In this document: one piece after another, positions 45,901 through 53,639 of the stretch
Numbering within the stretch: position 1 is the stretch's first letter
Layout: the number at the start of each line of letters is the position of its first letter
Assembly: GCF_012927405.1 (NCBI RefSeq)
Contig: NZ_JABBGM010000001.1
Location: forward strand, 688,001-752,000
Reading direction: 5' to 3'
DNA length: 64,000 bases
DNA from: Novosphingobium olei
GTDB lineage: Bacteria > Pseudomonadota > Alphaproteobacteria > Sphingomonadales > Sphingomonadaceae
Notes under the pieces: generated by a model
Seen by the model: only the letters and a program-made list of their open reading frames with translations
Databases searched by the model: none
What the model was told of the DNA's origin: nothing
Made by a program: the position numbers and the translations under genes

Positions 45901-47547
45901 TCGGCGATCGGCTATTCGTCACAGGCCTTCGCGCCGCACTTCCCGCACACCGTCCGCCGGCAGGAAACCAAGCAGTGCACCGACTGCCACCTGTCGGACC
46001 AGGACGACAACAACGCGATCATGGCGCAGCTGCTGCTGCTCGGCACCAACTACGTCAACTTCGTCGGCATGAACGCCTGGACCGGCCTGTCCGGCGGGTT
46101 CGAGGCGGTGCGCGTGACCGAGTGGGACGAACCGCAGGCGGTGATCGGTTCCTACCTCCACCGCTATGCATATCCCGACTTCTACCGCCAGCACGTGGAG
46201 AAGAATGGGCGCGAGCTGAAGGACTGGACGCGCGGCGCCATCATGAATGGCAAGCTGTCGGGCGAAACCACCGGGCGCGAGGAATTCACCAACGTCACCA
46301 AGGGCACCGGCGATGCCGTGCGCTGCCTGCAGATGCGCGGTGAATACATGTACGTTGCCGAAGGAACGGGCGGTTTCCGCGCCTATGACATCGCCTCGGT
46401 CGCCAACAAGGGCTTTTCCGAACGGATCACCACCGCGCCGTTCTCGCCGCTGGGGCACGATACCCATGTGAAGACCAGCAACGCCACCTGCATGGCGCTG
46501 CCGACCAACCAGTCGATCGCGCCCACCCGCAACACGGTCGAACTGCGCACGGTCAACCAGGAGCAACCGTTCAGCCCGATCTACCACTACGCCTTCGTCA
46601 CCGATGCGGTGGAAGGGCTGATCGCGGTGAATGTGGACACGCTGGCTGACGGCGAATTCCGCAACAACTTCTTCGACCGCGCGCTCACCTTCAATCCGGG
46701 CGGCGTGCTGACGGGGGCGCGCCACATCACGCTGGCGGGCGATTACGCCTACATCGTCACCGACAAGGCGCTGGTGACCGTGCACCTGCCGGCTGCATGG
46801 TCGCCCGACCGCCCATGCGAGGTTTCGGGCAAGACCACCTGCCTCAACCCCAGCATCACCTCGGTCGTGCCGCTCAAGGATCCGCGCGCCACGGCGGTGC
46901 AGTTCCGCTACCTGTGGGTGACGACGGCCAACGGGCTCGAGTTGATGGACGTGACCAACCTGGCCGAGCCGAAGCCGGTGCCGCAGGCGACCGTGCCGCT
47001 GGCCGATGCGCGCCGCGTCTATGTGGCGCGCACCTACGCCTATGTCGCGGCGAAGGCGCAGGGTCTCGTCATCGTTGATGTCACCGCGCCGACGAGGCCT
47101 GCCATCTACCAGCAGTTCACCGCCGACGGGCAGCTGAACGATGCCGAGGACGTGATCGTCGGCTCGACCAACGCCTCGCTCTTCGCCTACGTGGCCGACG
47201 GGCGGAACGGGATGAAGGTGGTGCAGCTGACCAGCCCGGCGAGCCAGCCCAACTTCTATGGCTTCGCGCCCGAGCCCAAGCCCGAGCTGATCGCCTGGGC
47301 CCGCACGCCAAGTCCGGCGCTGGCGATGTCGAAGGGGCTCGACCGCGATCGCGGGGTGGACGAGACCGGCGGCCAGATCGCGGTGTTCGGCCGCCTTGGA
47401 TCGCGGCCGTTCAATCGCAAGGAAATGGAGGAGCTGTTCCTCAACAGCCGGGGCGAGCCGTTCAAGGTGTCGAACAGCGTCGACATGAAGCTCTGGGTGG
47501 GGGCGAAGACCGCACCGCAACTGATGGCCAAGGCGCGGATCGACTGA
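42955..47547 (+). CDS. Giant decaheme c-type cytochrome with C-terminal LVIVD beta-propeller repeats
   Basis: A 1530-residue exported protein with signal peptide RRLVAALTLLLAMALAPSALWASG. Ten CXXCH heme sites begin at about residues 73, 95, 173, 356, 536, 719, 746, 873, 884 and 1008. From about 1120 to the end there are LVIVD-type propeller repeats such as YMYVAEGTGGFRAYDI, LVTVHLP, GLELMDVTN, GLVIVDVTAP and GMKVVQLTSP. The size and architecture fit an extracellular or periplasmic electron-transfer protein whose propeller binds a partner or surface. The ATG at 42955 overlaps the barrel gene stop; one at 42970 is possible. It is the last gene of the operon. Confidence 0.88.
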   Translation: MERATMSSAPFRRLVAALTLLLAMALAPSALWASGEEVAQKITYTRAPPAPRIQPGDTVEEQWANVDRANAGCVSCHTASDHKTMHASPAVVLSCADCHGGNTKIVADRSWNRGSIDYLAAMKDAHVLPRFPGGWGWPSSANPKRSYALLAKEAPEFIRFVNPSDYRVAREACGACHMQMIEASERSLMSTGAMLWGGAAYNNGIVPFKNYIFGESFTRKGEPALLKSASTRIGPDGKPMWGTVTPAEKARGALPVLYPMPRWNSIPPGDVFRVFEDGGRTINPQFPEIGLPNSTGSIQKLDEPGRPDLKQSNRGPATGLRVAIPVLNIHKTRLNDPFLFQMGTNDQPGDYRSSGCAACHVIYANDREPRHSSLYGKCGRDGQSITVDPTINTLREGEHRAGAYGSFDAAKEHHEERVRGTVLGGRGKYLGGDATDPEQSADMAGDCARAIASAEQLTFSPAQGIAPHGSMDDHRMSQTEAHAVAGLDARGHAKDGADGAGGMHGPAVGRYVPMQERERGHPLVHAFTRAIPTAQCMNCHMHQPNIFLNTYLGYIMWDYESDAPRMWPGPENTAPRPEGLTDAQWQKAFRTQFHPNMVEQREVLDRNPEAASTHGLWRDVEFLRNVYDLNAGNKDTQFADYHGHGWNFRAILKRDRRGNLLDADGDMASYGTDKAHIVSPDDPEKWRKGSEGKFVDPSYDNPGKSVHMMDIHAQVGMQCADCHFAQDSHGNGMIYGEVANAVEIGCKDCHGTPDAFPTLLTSNLAAPKGGTNLSLLRNADGQRRFEWTEENGRRVLLQRSIIDPKLTWRVSLVKESVDPQYQNVVEPDGRPVFNPKAARAKLMGKSAAEDGMYRFGLGIPKEARAHRDDDMACFTCHLSWTTSCAGCHLPIEANWKSAVHKYEEDYTRNYATYNPQVARDDMFQLGKHQRNKSSGSDPVQFDAEGNPVSGKAITAPIRSSSALILSSTNINRERIYVQQPPISAIGYSSQAFAPHFPHTVRRQETKQCTDCHLSDQDDNNAIMAQLLLLGTNYVNFVGMNAWTGLSGGFEAVRVTEWDEPQAVIGSYLHRYAYPDFYRQHVEKNGRELKDWTRGAIMNGKLSGETTGREEFTNVTKGTGDAVRCLQMRGEYMYVAEGTGGFRAYDIASVANKGFSERITTAPFSPLGHDTHVKTSNATCMALPTNQSIAPTRNTVELRTVNQEQPFSPIYHYAFVTDAVEGLIAVNVDTLADGEFRNNFFDRALTFNPGGVLTGARHITLAGDYAYIVTDKALVTVHLPAAWSPDRPCEVSGKTTCLNPSITSVVPLKDPRATAVQFRYLWVTTANGLELMDVTNLAEPKPVPQATVPLADARRVYVARTYAYVAAKAQGLVIVDVTAPTRPAIYQQFTADGQLNDAEDVIVGSTNASLFAYVADGRNGMKVVQLTSPASQPNFYGFAPEPKPELIAWARTPSPALAMSKGLDRDRGVDETGGQIAVFGRLGSRPFNRKEMEELFLNSRGEPFKVSNSVDMKLWVGAKTAPQLMAKARID

Positions 47548-47606
47548 GCAGGGCGCGTCTGCCCCGGCGGTGCGGGGCTGCGCCGTGCAGGGGTGGGTCT
47601 GCGACG

Positions 47607-47630
47607 GGCGAGGGCACATTCGCCCTCGCC
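47607..47630. terminator. Hairpin between convergent cytochrome and small gene
   Basis: A perfect 9-bp stem GGCGAGGGC / GCCCTCGCC with a six-base loop, 59 bases after the decaheme gene stop and just beyond the end of the convergent gene. No T-tract. Confidence 0.55.
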
Positions 47631-47637
47631 AAGGCCC

Positions 47638-48009
47638 TCACTCCTTGGTGTTGAGCAGCAGCAGCTCCACTTCGACTTCCAGCACCGGCTCGGGCAGCAG
47701 GACCTGCTCGTTGCGGACCACGCTTGCGTCGGCCACCAGCACGCCCGGCAAGGTGAATTCATGGTCGGGCAGTTCCGCGATGAAGGTTTCGCCGTCGTCG
47801 CAGGCTTCCCATCCCTCGAAGCGCAGCACCACGCTGTGGCGAGAGCCGGAGAAGGTCACGCTGGCCCAGGGCGTCTCGCCATGGCGGGCGATGCAGGCGC
47901 GCTCTCCAGCAAGACGACGGACTGCGGTGACCAGGCGCTCGCCCATCGTCGGGCGGACGCGCGGCGCCTTGGGTTCTCCGTCTTCGAGCAGGCTAAGATC
48001 AAGCAGCAT
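47638..48009 (-). CDS. Conserved-looking hypothetical protein (123 aa)
   Basis: I do not recognise a family. The protein is soluble, rich in beta-strand-like segments (ETPWASVTFSGSRHSVVLRFEG, VLEVEVELLLLN) and acidic, with no signal peptide. Its start overlaps the end of the small upstream gene by 11 bases, so the two are probably translated together. The pair diverges from the S24/LexA-like regulator gene and may be under its control; this is inferred from position only. Confidence 0.65.
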   Translation of the reverse strand: MLLDLSLLEDGEPKAPRVRPTMGERLVTAVRRLAGERACIARHGETPWASVTFSGSRHSVVLRFEGWEACDDGETFIAELPDHEFTLPGVLVADASVVRNEQVLLPEPVLEVEVELLLLNTKE

Positions 48010-48187
48010 GGACAGTCCCCACGTATTCGTTCATGAAATGTTCCACGCGTTCCACCATCGCGGGACGCGGATCACGGCCATTGCGCAGATCGCCGATCAG
48101 CCGCGGATCATGCGCGGCAAGGCGGCCGAACTTGGTGACGGGCATCCCGGTCACCGCGATGAACTTCTCGATCTTCTGCAGGAGCAT
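47999..48187 (-). CDS. Small hypothetical protein (62 aa), possible HTH-like
   Basis: Starting at 48187 the product is MLLQKIEKFIAVTGMPVTK and so on, ending FMNEYVGTVHAA. The segment FGRLAAHDPRLIGDLRNGRDPRPAMVERVEHF looks like a short helical DNA-binding unit, with 'LIGDLRNGR' resembling a recognition helix. AAGGAA lies ahead of the ATG. Although the frame stays open to 48298, the added part overlaps the divergent promoter region and has no ribosome site. Likely a small regulator; low certainty. Confidence 0.6.
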   Translation of the reverse strand: MLLQKIEKFIAVTGMPVTKFGRLAAHDPRLIGDLRNGRDPRPAMVERVEHFMNEYVGTVHAA

Positions 48188-48236
48188 CGGCGAATTCCTT
48201 TTCCTCACTGAGACTCGGCGTTGTATAAATCCTATG

Positions 48237-48265
48237 TTGACGGTGAAATCCAACTCGTCTAGGAA
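48237..48265 (+). promoter_or_regulatory. Candidate promoter of the S24 regulator gene
   Basis: TTGACG, a 17-base spacer and TAGGAA, ending 26 bases before the ATG. It lies in the 104-base gap shared with the divergent small genes. Confidence 0.4.
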
Positions 48266-48291
48266 AAGTCCTTCGAAATCGGAGTAAGGAA

Positions 48292-49044
48292 ATGGCAAGG
48301 TTTGGCGAAAGTCCTGATCTGGCTGCGGAAAATTCCATCGACGGGCCGCGGGGCCGCTTGCTCGAACTGGCCAATGCCCGCAACGTCAGCCTTTCTGCGC
48401 TTTCCGCGCTGATCGGTCGCAACACCACGTACCTGCAGCAGTTCGTGCGCAAGGGATCCCCCCGCAAGCTGGAGGAGAACGACCGGCGCACGCTCGCCGA
48501 ATTCTTCGGCGTGGATGAAAGCGAGCTCGGCGCCCCGGCGCGCGGCGGTGTCGTGGTGGTCGATCTGCCGGGCGTTGCCCCGCTCCAGCCGGCACGTCAG
48601 GTGGCCAGGACTGCGGAGCGCCCGATTCCGGCAGCGCTGGCCGAATGGGCCGACATTCCGCGCCTGCCGCTGGGCGCCTCGGCCGGACCCGGCGCGATGG
48701 CGGGCGAGGAAATTCCCTCGGGCCGCCTGCGCTTCAACAACCGCTGGCTCAAGGGGCAGGGGCTCGAACCCGCCAATCTCTCGGTGATCGAGGTCGAGGG
48801 CGATTCGATGGAGCCGACCTTGCGCGATGGCGACGAGATCCTTGTCGATCGCAGCCCGCGCCCGATGCGCGCCGGGGTTCACGTGATCCGCCTCGACGAT
48901 GTGCTGCTCGTCAAGCGGCTGGAGACGGGGCCTGCCGGCACGATCCGCGTGATCAGCGACAACCCCGCCTACCCGCGCATGGAACGCCCCGTGGCCGAGG
49001 TGGAGATCGTTGGCCGCGTCGTGTGGAAGGGCGGGCGGCTCTAA
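48292..49044 (+). CDS. LexA-like S24 family transcriptional regulator
   Basis: A 250-residue protein. The N-terminal 75 residues look like an Xre-type helix-turn-helix (LSALSALIGRNTTYLQQFVRKGSPRKL). The C-terminal half is an S24 peptidase domain with the nucleophile serine in VEGDSMEPTLRDGD and the general-base lysine in VLLVKRLE. An Ala-Gly pair in the linker (GAMAGEE) could be the self-cleavage site of LexA/CI-type repressors. It resembles phage CI-like or stress regulators rather than the canonical LexA. Confidence 0.87.
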   Translation: MARFGESPDLAAENSIDGPRGRLLELANARNVSLSALSALIGRNTTYLQQFVRKGSPRKLEENDRRTLAEFFGVDESELGAPARGGVVVVDLPGVAPLQPARQVARTAERPIPAALAEWADIPRLPLGASAGPGAMAGEEIPSGRLRFNNRWLKGQGLEPANLSVIEVEGDSMEPTLRDGDEILVDRSPRPMRAGVHVIRLDDVLLVKRLETGPAGTIRVISDNPAYPRMERPVAEVEIVGRVVWKGGRL

Positions 49045-49082
49045 GGCTTGCGTGCGAGAGGCGGAGCCGCCATCTTCCGCCC

Positions 49083-49763
49083 ATGACCGAAGCGACCCAG
49101 ACACCCGCCGCCGAACCGCCGATGAAGGTGGCGATCATTCCCGTCACCCCGCTGCAGCAGAACTGCACGCTGGTGTGGTGCACCAAGACGATGCGCGGGG
49201 CCTTCATCGATGCCGGTGGCGATCTCGCCCGCCTGCGCATGGCGATCGAAAAGACCGGCGTCACTATCGAAAAGCTGCTCGTCACCCACGGCCACATCGA
49301 TCACTGCGGATCGACCGGAATCTTTGCCCGCGAATTGGGCGTGCCGATCGAAGGACCGGAAGAGGCGGACCGCTACTGGATTGCGAAGCTCGGCGAAGAT
49401 GGCGCCAAGTACGGCATCGATGGCGAAGCGTTCGAACCCGACCGCTGGCTGCATGATGGCGATACCGTCACGATCGGCGATCTGGTGCTCGATGTGATCC
49501 ACTGCCCCGGCCACACGCCGGGCCACGTGGTGTTCCATCACGGCCCGTCGAATTTCGCCATCGTGGGCGACGTGATCTTCCAGGGCTCGATCGGGCGGAC
49601 CGACTTCCCGCTCGGCAATCACCAGCAACTGATCGATTCGATCACGCAGAAGCTCTGGCCGCTCGGCAACGAAGTGCGCTTCGTGCCCGGGCATGGCCCC
49701 ACCAGCACGTTCGGCCAGGAGCGCAAGATGAATGCCTTCGTCAGCGACTACATGCTGAGCTGA
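49083..49763 (+). CDS. MBL-fold metallo-hydrolase (glyoxalase II-like)
   Basis: A 226-residue metallo-beta-lactamase-fold protein with the dinuclear metal motif THGHIDHCG (H69, H71, D73, H74), further ligands in CPGHTPGHVVFH and GDVIF, and the ending FVPGHGPTSTFGQERKMNAFV. Close family members hydrolyse thioesters such as S-lactoylglutathione, or related substrates. The ATG at 49083 lies 38 bases after the regulator gene. Confidence 0.92.
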   Translation: MTEATQTPAAEPPMKVAIIPVTPLQQNCTLVWCTKTMRGAFIDAGGDLARLRMAIEKTGVTIEKLLVTHGHIDHCGSTGIFARELGVPIEGPEEADRYWIAKLGEDGAKYGIDGEAFEPDRWLHDGDTVTIGDLVLDVIHCPGHTPGHVVFHHGPSNFAIVGDVIFQGSIGRTDFPLGNHQQLIDSITQKLWPLGNEVRFVPGHGPTSTFGQERKMNAFVSDYMLS

Positions 49764-49776
49764 AGGTGGAAGGCTT

Positions 49777-49804
49777 GCGAGGGCACCCGGCCGGGCGCCC
49801 CCGC
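49777..49804. terminator. Imperfect hairpin between convergent MBL and MAPEG genes
   Basis: GCGAGGGCACCCGG pairs with CCGGGCGCCCCCGC with two mismatches, in the 48-base gap between the two convergent genes. Confidence 0.5.
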
Positions 49805-49811
49805 TTGCACC

Positions 49812-50201
49812 TTACATGTCCAGCGCGATGGTGATGGCCCAGACGGCGAGGCCGATCTGCGTCAGCATGGTGATCAGCGTACCGACCGTGCGGCCAAAGC
49901 CCAGCGGTCCGCCGTCCATCCCAACGCCGTGCGCCACGCGCCCCAGGGCGTAGACTGCGGCCACGCCCATCAGCCACGGGTTGCCGGCGCGCGCAGCCTC
50001 GATCACCCCGATCAGTACCAATACTATGGGCGTGTTCTCAATGAAGTTTGCCTGCGCGCGCATCCGCCGCACCAGGTCCTCGTCGCCGCCGTCGCCGACG
50101 GAGATCTTCTTGGCCGTGCGGATCATGCCGATGCGCACCGACAGCCAGATGTTGATGAAGGCCGCGGCAGCCGCCGAAGCCAGGGTAATGGGCAGGAACA
50201 T
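49812..50201 (-). CDS. MAPEG family membrane protein
   Basis: A 129-residue protein with about four membrane helices. The pattern RMRAQANFIENTPIVLVLIGVIE is the MAPEG signature (E-R-A-x-N-x-x-E type), followed by GRVAHGVGMD. Family members are membrane-associated glutathione transferases or eicosanoid-synthesis-like enzymes; bacterial roles are mostly unclear. It is divergent from rpmF. Confidence 0.9.
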   Translation of the reverse strand: MFLPITLASAAAAAFINIWLSVRIGMIRTAKKISVGDGGDEDLVRRMRAQANFIENTPIVLVLIGVIEAARAGNPWLMGVAAVYALGRVAHGVGMDGGPLGFGRTVGTLITMLTQIGLAVWAITIALDM

Positions 50202-50258
50202 GCCTTTCGTACTCCCCCTGTTGTTTTCGTCCCGGTGCCGACGCTAGCGCGGCCGTGC

Positions 50259-50286
50259 TTGCAAAGCATCCCAAAATCCGTATAGG
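50259..50286 (+). promoter_or_regulatory. Candidate promoter of rpmF-plsX-fabH
   Basis: TTGCAA, a 16-base spacer and TATAGG. It would give a 5' leader of about 125 bases before rpmF, within which TTCCCGTC (50319-50326) and GACGGGAA (50356-50363) can pair. Confidence 0.5.
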
Positions 50287-50420
50287 CGCGCCTTCGCCCG
50301 CGATTGGCGAATCCCCGTTTCCCGTCTCGTGCCGCGTGTCGCGCAGGGGTTGTGCGACGGGAACGATTTCCCTATCGCGCCCGTGACACAACGATACTTT
50401 GATCAGGAACAGGTGCCGAG

Positions 50421-50600
50421 ATGGCCGTCCCCAAGCGAAAGACTTCCCCCAGCCGTCGCGGCATGCGTCGCAGCCATGATGCGCTGAAGGTCGAAGCCTT
50501 CCACGAATGCTCGAACTGCGGTGAACTGAAGCGCCCGCACAACCTGTGCACGGCCTGCGGTCACTACAACGGTCGCGAAGTCCTCGCCGTCGGCGTCTAA
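50421..50600 (+). CDS. rpmF: 50S ribosomal protein L32
   Basis: A 59-residue protein, [20 protein letters not shown]..., with two CX2C zinc-ribbon pairs (ECSNCG and LCTACG). It is a structural protein of the large ribosomal subunit. It is followed after 31 bases by plsX and then fabH, the conserved order that couples ribosome and lipid synthesis genes. Confidence 0.97.
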   Translation: MAVPKRKTSPSRRGMRRSHDALKVEAFHECSNCGELKRPHNLCTACGHYNGREVLAVGV

Positions 50601-50631
50601 GCTGACCGGTTTCCGGGGGGATCGCTAGAAA

Positions 50632-51738
50632 ATGAGCCTGCCGCGTATCGCTGTCGATGCGATGGGCGGCGATGAAGGCGTGCGCGTGATGATCGAAGGC
50701 GCGGCGCTTGCCCGTCGCCGCCACGATCGTTTCAAGTTCCTGCTCGTCGGGGAAGAAACGCGCATCGCCCAGGCGCTCGAGAATCACCCCAATCTCAAGG
50801 CCGCGTCGGAAATTCTCCACGCGCCCGACGTCGTGTCGGGTGACGAGAAGCCGACGCAGGCCCTGCGCCGTGCCAAGACCACGTCGATGGGTCTTGCCAT
50901 CGACGCGGTGAAGCGCGGCCAGGCCGGAGTCGCGGTCAGCGCCGGCAACACCGGCGCGCTGATGGCCATGGCCAAGCTTGCGCTGCGCACGATGCCCGGC
51001 ATCGATCGCCCCGCGCTCGCCGCCCTGCTGCCCACGCTTGGCGAACACGATCTCGTCATGCTCGATCTCGGTGCCAATACCGAGTGCGACACGCGCAACC
51101 TGATCCAGTTCGCGATCATGGGTGCGGCCTATGCGCGGATCGTCCATGGACTCGATGCGCCCAGTGTGCGCCTGCTCAACATCGGCAGCGAAGAGACCAA
51201 GGGCACCGACAACCTGCGCGATGCCGCCTCGGCGCTCAAGGCCGCGGCCGAACAGCTCGCCTTTTCGTTCGACGGCTTCATCGAAGCGGACAAGATCTCG
51301 CGCGGCAACGTCGATGTCGTGGTCACCGATGGCTTTTCCGGCAACATCGCGCTGAAGGCGATGGAAGGCGCGGCTCGCTTCGTGGCCGACCTGCTGCGCC
51401 GCAGTTTTTCCTCGTCGCTGCGCTCGAAGTTCGGCTTCCTCATCTCGAAGCCTGCGACCGAGCTCCTCAAGCACCATCTCGATCCCAACAATCACAACGG
51501 CGCGGTCTTCCTCGGCCTGAACGGGCTCGTGGTCAAAAGCCACGGCGGTGCGTCCGCGCTGGGCGTTGCCCACGCCGTTGCCGTCGCCGCGCGCCTGCTT
51601 GAGGAAAACCTCACCGAACGGATCGCGGCCGACCTGACGCGCGTCGGGGCCGAAGCCTTCCGGTCCTCGGGCCGCAACACCAAGGCGCAGCCGCAAGCCG
51701 CCGGCGCCGAACAAGAGGTTTCCGGGGAAGGGGCATGA
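50632..51738 (+). CDS. plsX: Phosphate acyltransferase PlsX
   Basis: A 368-residue protein with [19 protein letters not shown] at the start, [42 protein letters not shown] and [14 protein letters not shown], all conserved in PlsX. It converts acyl-ACP to acyl-phosphate for phospholipid synthesis at the inner membrane. GGGGGGA precedes the ATG. The stop overlaps the fabH start by four bases (ATGA). The C-terminal 20 residues (Gln/Ala-rich) are a family-unusual tail. Confidence 0.97.
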   Translation: MSLPRIAVDAMGGDEGVRVMIEGAALARRRHDRFKFLLVGEETRIAQALENHPNLKAASEILHAPDVVSGDEKPTQALRRAKTTSMGLAIDAVKRGQAGVAVSAGNTGALMAMAKLALRTMPGIDRPALAALLPTLGEHDLVMLDLGANTECDTRNLIQFAIMGAAYARIVHGLDAPSVRLLNIGSEETKGTDNLRDAASALKAAAEQLAFSFDGFIEADKISRGNVDVVVTDGFSGNIALKAMEGAARFVADLLRRSFSSSLRSKFGFLISKPATELLKHHLDPNNHNGAVFLGLNGLVVKSHGGASALGVAHAVAVAARLLEENLTERIAADLTRVGAEAFRSSGRNTKAQPQAAGAEQEVSGEGA

Positions 51739-52712
51739 GCGTGCGTTCGGTTATCCTGGGCAGCGGTTCCGCGCTGCCGGCGCGTCTCGTGACCAACGCC
51801 GAAATGGCGCAGATGGTCGATACCACCGACGAATGGATCGTCGAGCGGACCGGCATTCGCCAGCGCTACATCGCGGGCGAGGGCGAAACCACCGCCTCGC
51901 TGGCCACCGAAGCGGCGCGCCGCGCACTCGAAGCTGCAGGCGTCGATGCCCGGTCGATCGACCTTATCGTGCTTGCCACGGCCACGCCCGACCAGACCTT
52001 TCCCGCCACCGCTACCATCGTGCAGGACCGGCTGGGCTGCAACGGCGGCATCGCCTTCGACGTGGCCGCGGTGTGCTCGGGCTTCCTCTACGCGCTCGCC
52101 ACCGCCGATTCGCTGCTGCGCACCGGCATGGCTCGGCGCGCGCTGGTGATCGGCGCGGAGACCTTCAGCCGCATCCTCGACTGGGAAGACCGCACCACCT
52201 GCGTGCTGTTCGGCGATGGCGCGGGCGCACTGGTGCTCGAAGCGCAGGAGGTCGACGAGAACGACCCCAACGCACCGGGCATCATCGCCAGCCGGCTCCA
52301 CGCCGATGGCGCGCACAACGAACTGCTGTTCGTCGATGGCGGGCCTTCGACCACGGGCACCGTCGGCAAGCTGCGCATGAAGGGCCGCGAAGTCTTCCGC
52401 CACGCGGTGACCAATCTCGCCAACGTGCTGTCCGAAGTGCTCGAAGCTTCCGGCCACGCCCCGTCCGATATCGACTGGGTCGTGCCGCATCAGGCCAATT
52501 TCCGCATTCTCGATGCCACCGCGCGCAAGCTGTCGCTGCCGATCGAGAAGGTCATCGTCACCGTCGACAGGCACGCCAACACAAGCGCGGCCTCGGTCCC
52601 GCTCGCGTTCGACACCGCCGTGCGCGATGGCCGCATCGGCAAGGGGGACCTGGTGATGTTCGAAGCGATGGGCGGCGGCTTCACCTGGGGCGCCAGCCTC
52701 GCCCGCTTCTGA
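51735..52712 (+). CDS. fabH: 3-oxoacyl-ACP synthase III (FabH)
   Basis: A 325-residue condensing enzyme with the catalytic triad visible: C114 in AAVCSGF, H252 in PHQAN and N282 in RHANTSAAS. It starts fatty acid synthesis by condensing acetyl-CoA with malonyl-ACP. The start overlaps plsX, so they are translationally coupled. Confidence 0.97.
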   Translation: MSVRSVILGSGSALPARLVTNAEMAQMVDTTDEWIVERTGIRQRYIAGEGETTASLATEAARRALEAAGVDARSIDLIVLATATPDQTFPATATIVQDRLGCNGGIAFDVAAVCSGFLYALATADSLLRTGMARRALVIGAETFSRILDWEDRTTCVLFGDGAGALVLEAQEVDENDPNAPGIIASRLHADGAHNELLFVDGGPSTTGTVGKLRMKGREVFRHAVTNLANVLSEVLEASGHAPSDIDWVVPHQANFRILDATARKLSLPIEKVIVTVDRHANTSAASVPLAFDTAVRDGRIGKGDLVMFEAMGGGFTWGASLARF

Positions 52713-52733
52713 CCGGCGGAAGTTTCAATTGTC

Positions 52734-52753
52734 ACCTTGTTCAACAAGGTTTC
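52734..52753 (+). terminator. Weak terminator after fabH
   Basis: ACCTTG / CAAGGT stem with a five-base loop followed by TTTC-like sequence, 21 bases after fabH. Confidence 0.45.
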
Positions 52754-52860
52754 ATTACGGTACGCATTTCCTTTTATCACAGGGCATTGGATTGCGCTGG
52801 CGAGAATTCGCGTTATGATCAGGGCCCGGATTGTTCTGTCATCTGGGGGGATGAGCTAGA

Positions 52861-53160
52861 ATGCGTTCTGTAGGTACCTTGACCCGCGCCGATCTCGCGG
52901 AAAGCATCAATCGTCGCGTCGGTCTGTCGCGCGCGGACTCGCTCGAAATGGTCGAAGCGATCCTTGGCCACATGTGCGGTGCGCTGGGCGAGGGCGAGAA
53001 TGTGAAGATCTCCGGCTTCGGCACCTTCCTCCTGCGCGACAAGGCAGAGCGCGTCGGCCGCAATCCCAAGACCGGGATCGAAGTGCCGATCACGCCACGC
53101 CGCGTGCTCACCTTCCGCGCCAGCCAGATGCTCAAGGATCGCATCTGCACCGGGTCCTGA
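52861..53160 (+). CDS. ihfA: Integration host factor subunit alpha
   Basis: A 99-residue HU/IHF-family protein with [31 protein letters not shown], the DNA-binding arm [23 protein letters not shown] and [11 protein letters not shown]. It bends DNA in recombination, replication and transcription, together with IhfB encoded elsewhere. It is followed after 11 bases by a MerR-type gene, the usual alphaproteobacterial arrangement. Confidence 0.95.
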   Translation: MRSVGTLTRADLAESINRRVGLSRADSLEMVEAILGHMCGALGEGENVKISGFGTFLLRDKAERVGRNPKTGIEVPITPRRVLTFRASQMLKDRICTGS

Positions 53161-53171
53161 CCGGAAACTAG

Positions 53172-53639
53172 ATGACCGCAAAGCCACCCGCAGCTTCCTC
53201 GGCTCCCGTATTCGACGATGGCAAGGCGCCCGATGCGCTGCGCACCATCGGCGAAGTGGCCAAGGCGCTCGGGCTCAAACAGCACGTCCTGCGCTATTGG
53301 GAAGAACAGTTCCCGATGCTGCGCCCGCTGACGCGGGCCGGTGGCCGGCGCTATTACCGGCCCGAGGACGTGGCGTTGGTGCAGCAGATCAACCAGTTGC
53401 TCCACGGCGAAGGCTACACGATCAAGGGCGCGCGCCAGACCCTGCTGTCGGCAGGCAAGCCGCCGGCCGCGCGGGTCGAACCCGCCGTGCAGCCGCACCC
53501 GGCCCCATCGCAAGCGGCCGCGCCGCAACCCGCGCTGCCGCTCGACGGCGGTGAGGACGAGGTGGTCGAGGCACTGCGCGTCCTTGCCGGGCACCTCTCC
53601 GCCATCCGCGAACGGCTCGCCCTCGCCATCGCCGACTAG
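53172..53639 (+). CDS. MerR family transcriptional regulator
   Basis: A 155-residue protein with an N-terminal MerR winged helix: LRTIGEVAKALGLKQHVLRYWEEQFPMLRPLTRAGGRRYYRPEDVALVQQINQLLHGEGYTIKGARQTL. A Pro/Ala-rich linker and short C-terminal helix follow; no effector-binding cysteines are seen. It is the regulator regularly found next to ihfA. The stop overlaps the convergent DUF2239 stop by four bases. Confidence 0.92.
   Translation: MTAKPPAASSAPVFDDGKAPDALRTIGEVAKALGLKQHVLRYWEEQFPMLRPLTRAGGRRYYRPEDVALVQQINQLLHGEGYTIKGARQTLLSAGKPPAARVEPAVQPHPAPSQAAAPQPALPLDGGEDEVVEALRVLAGHLSAIRERLALAIAD

Noticed and set aside
48188..48298. N-terminal extension of the 62-residue gene to 99 residues
   Set aside because: The added codons overlap the divergent regulator start and have no ribosome site, while AAGGAA fits the shorter form.
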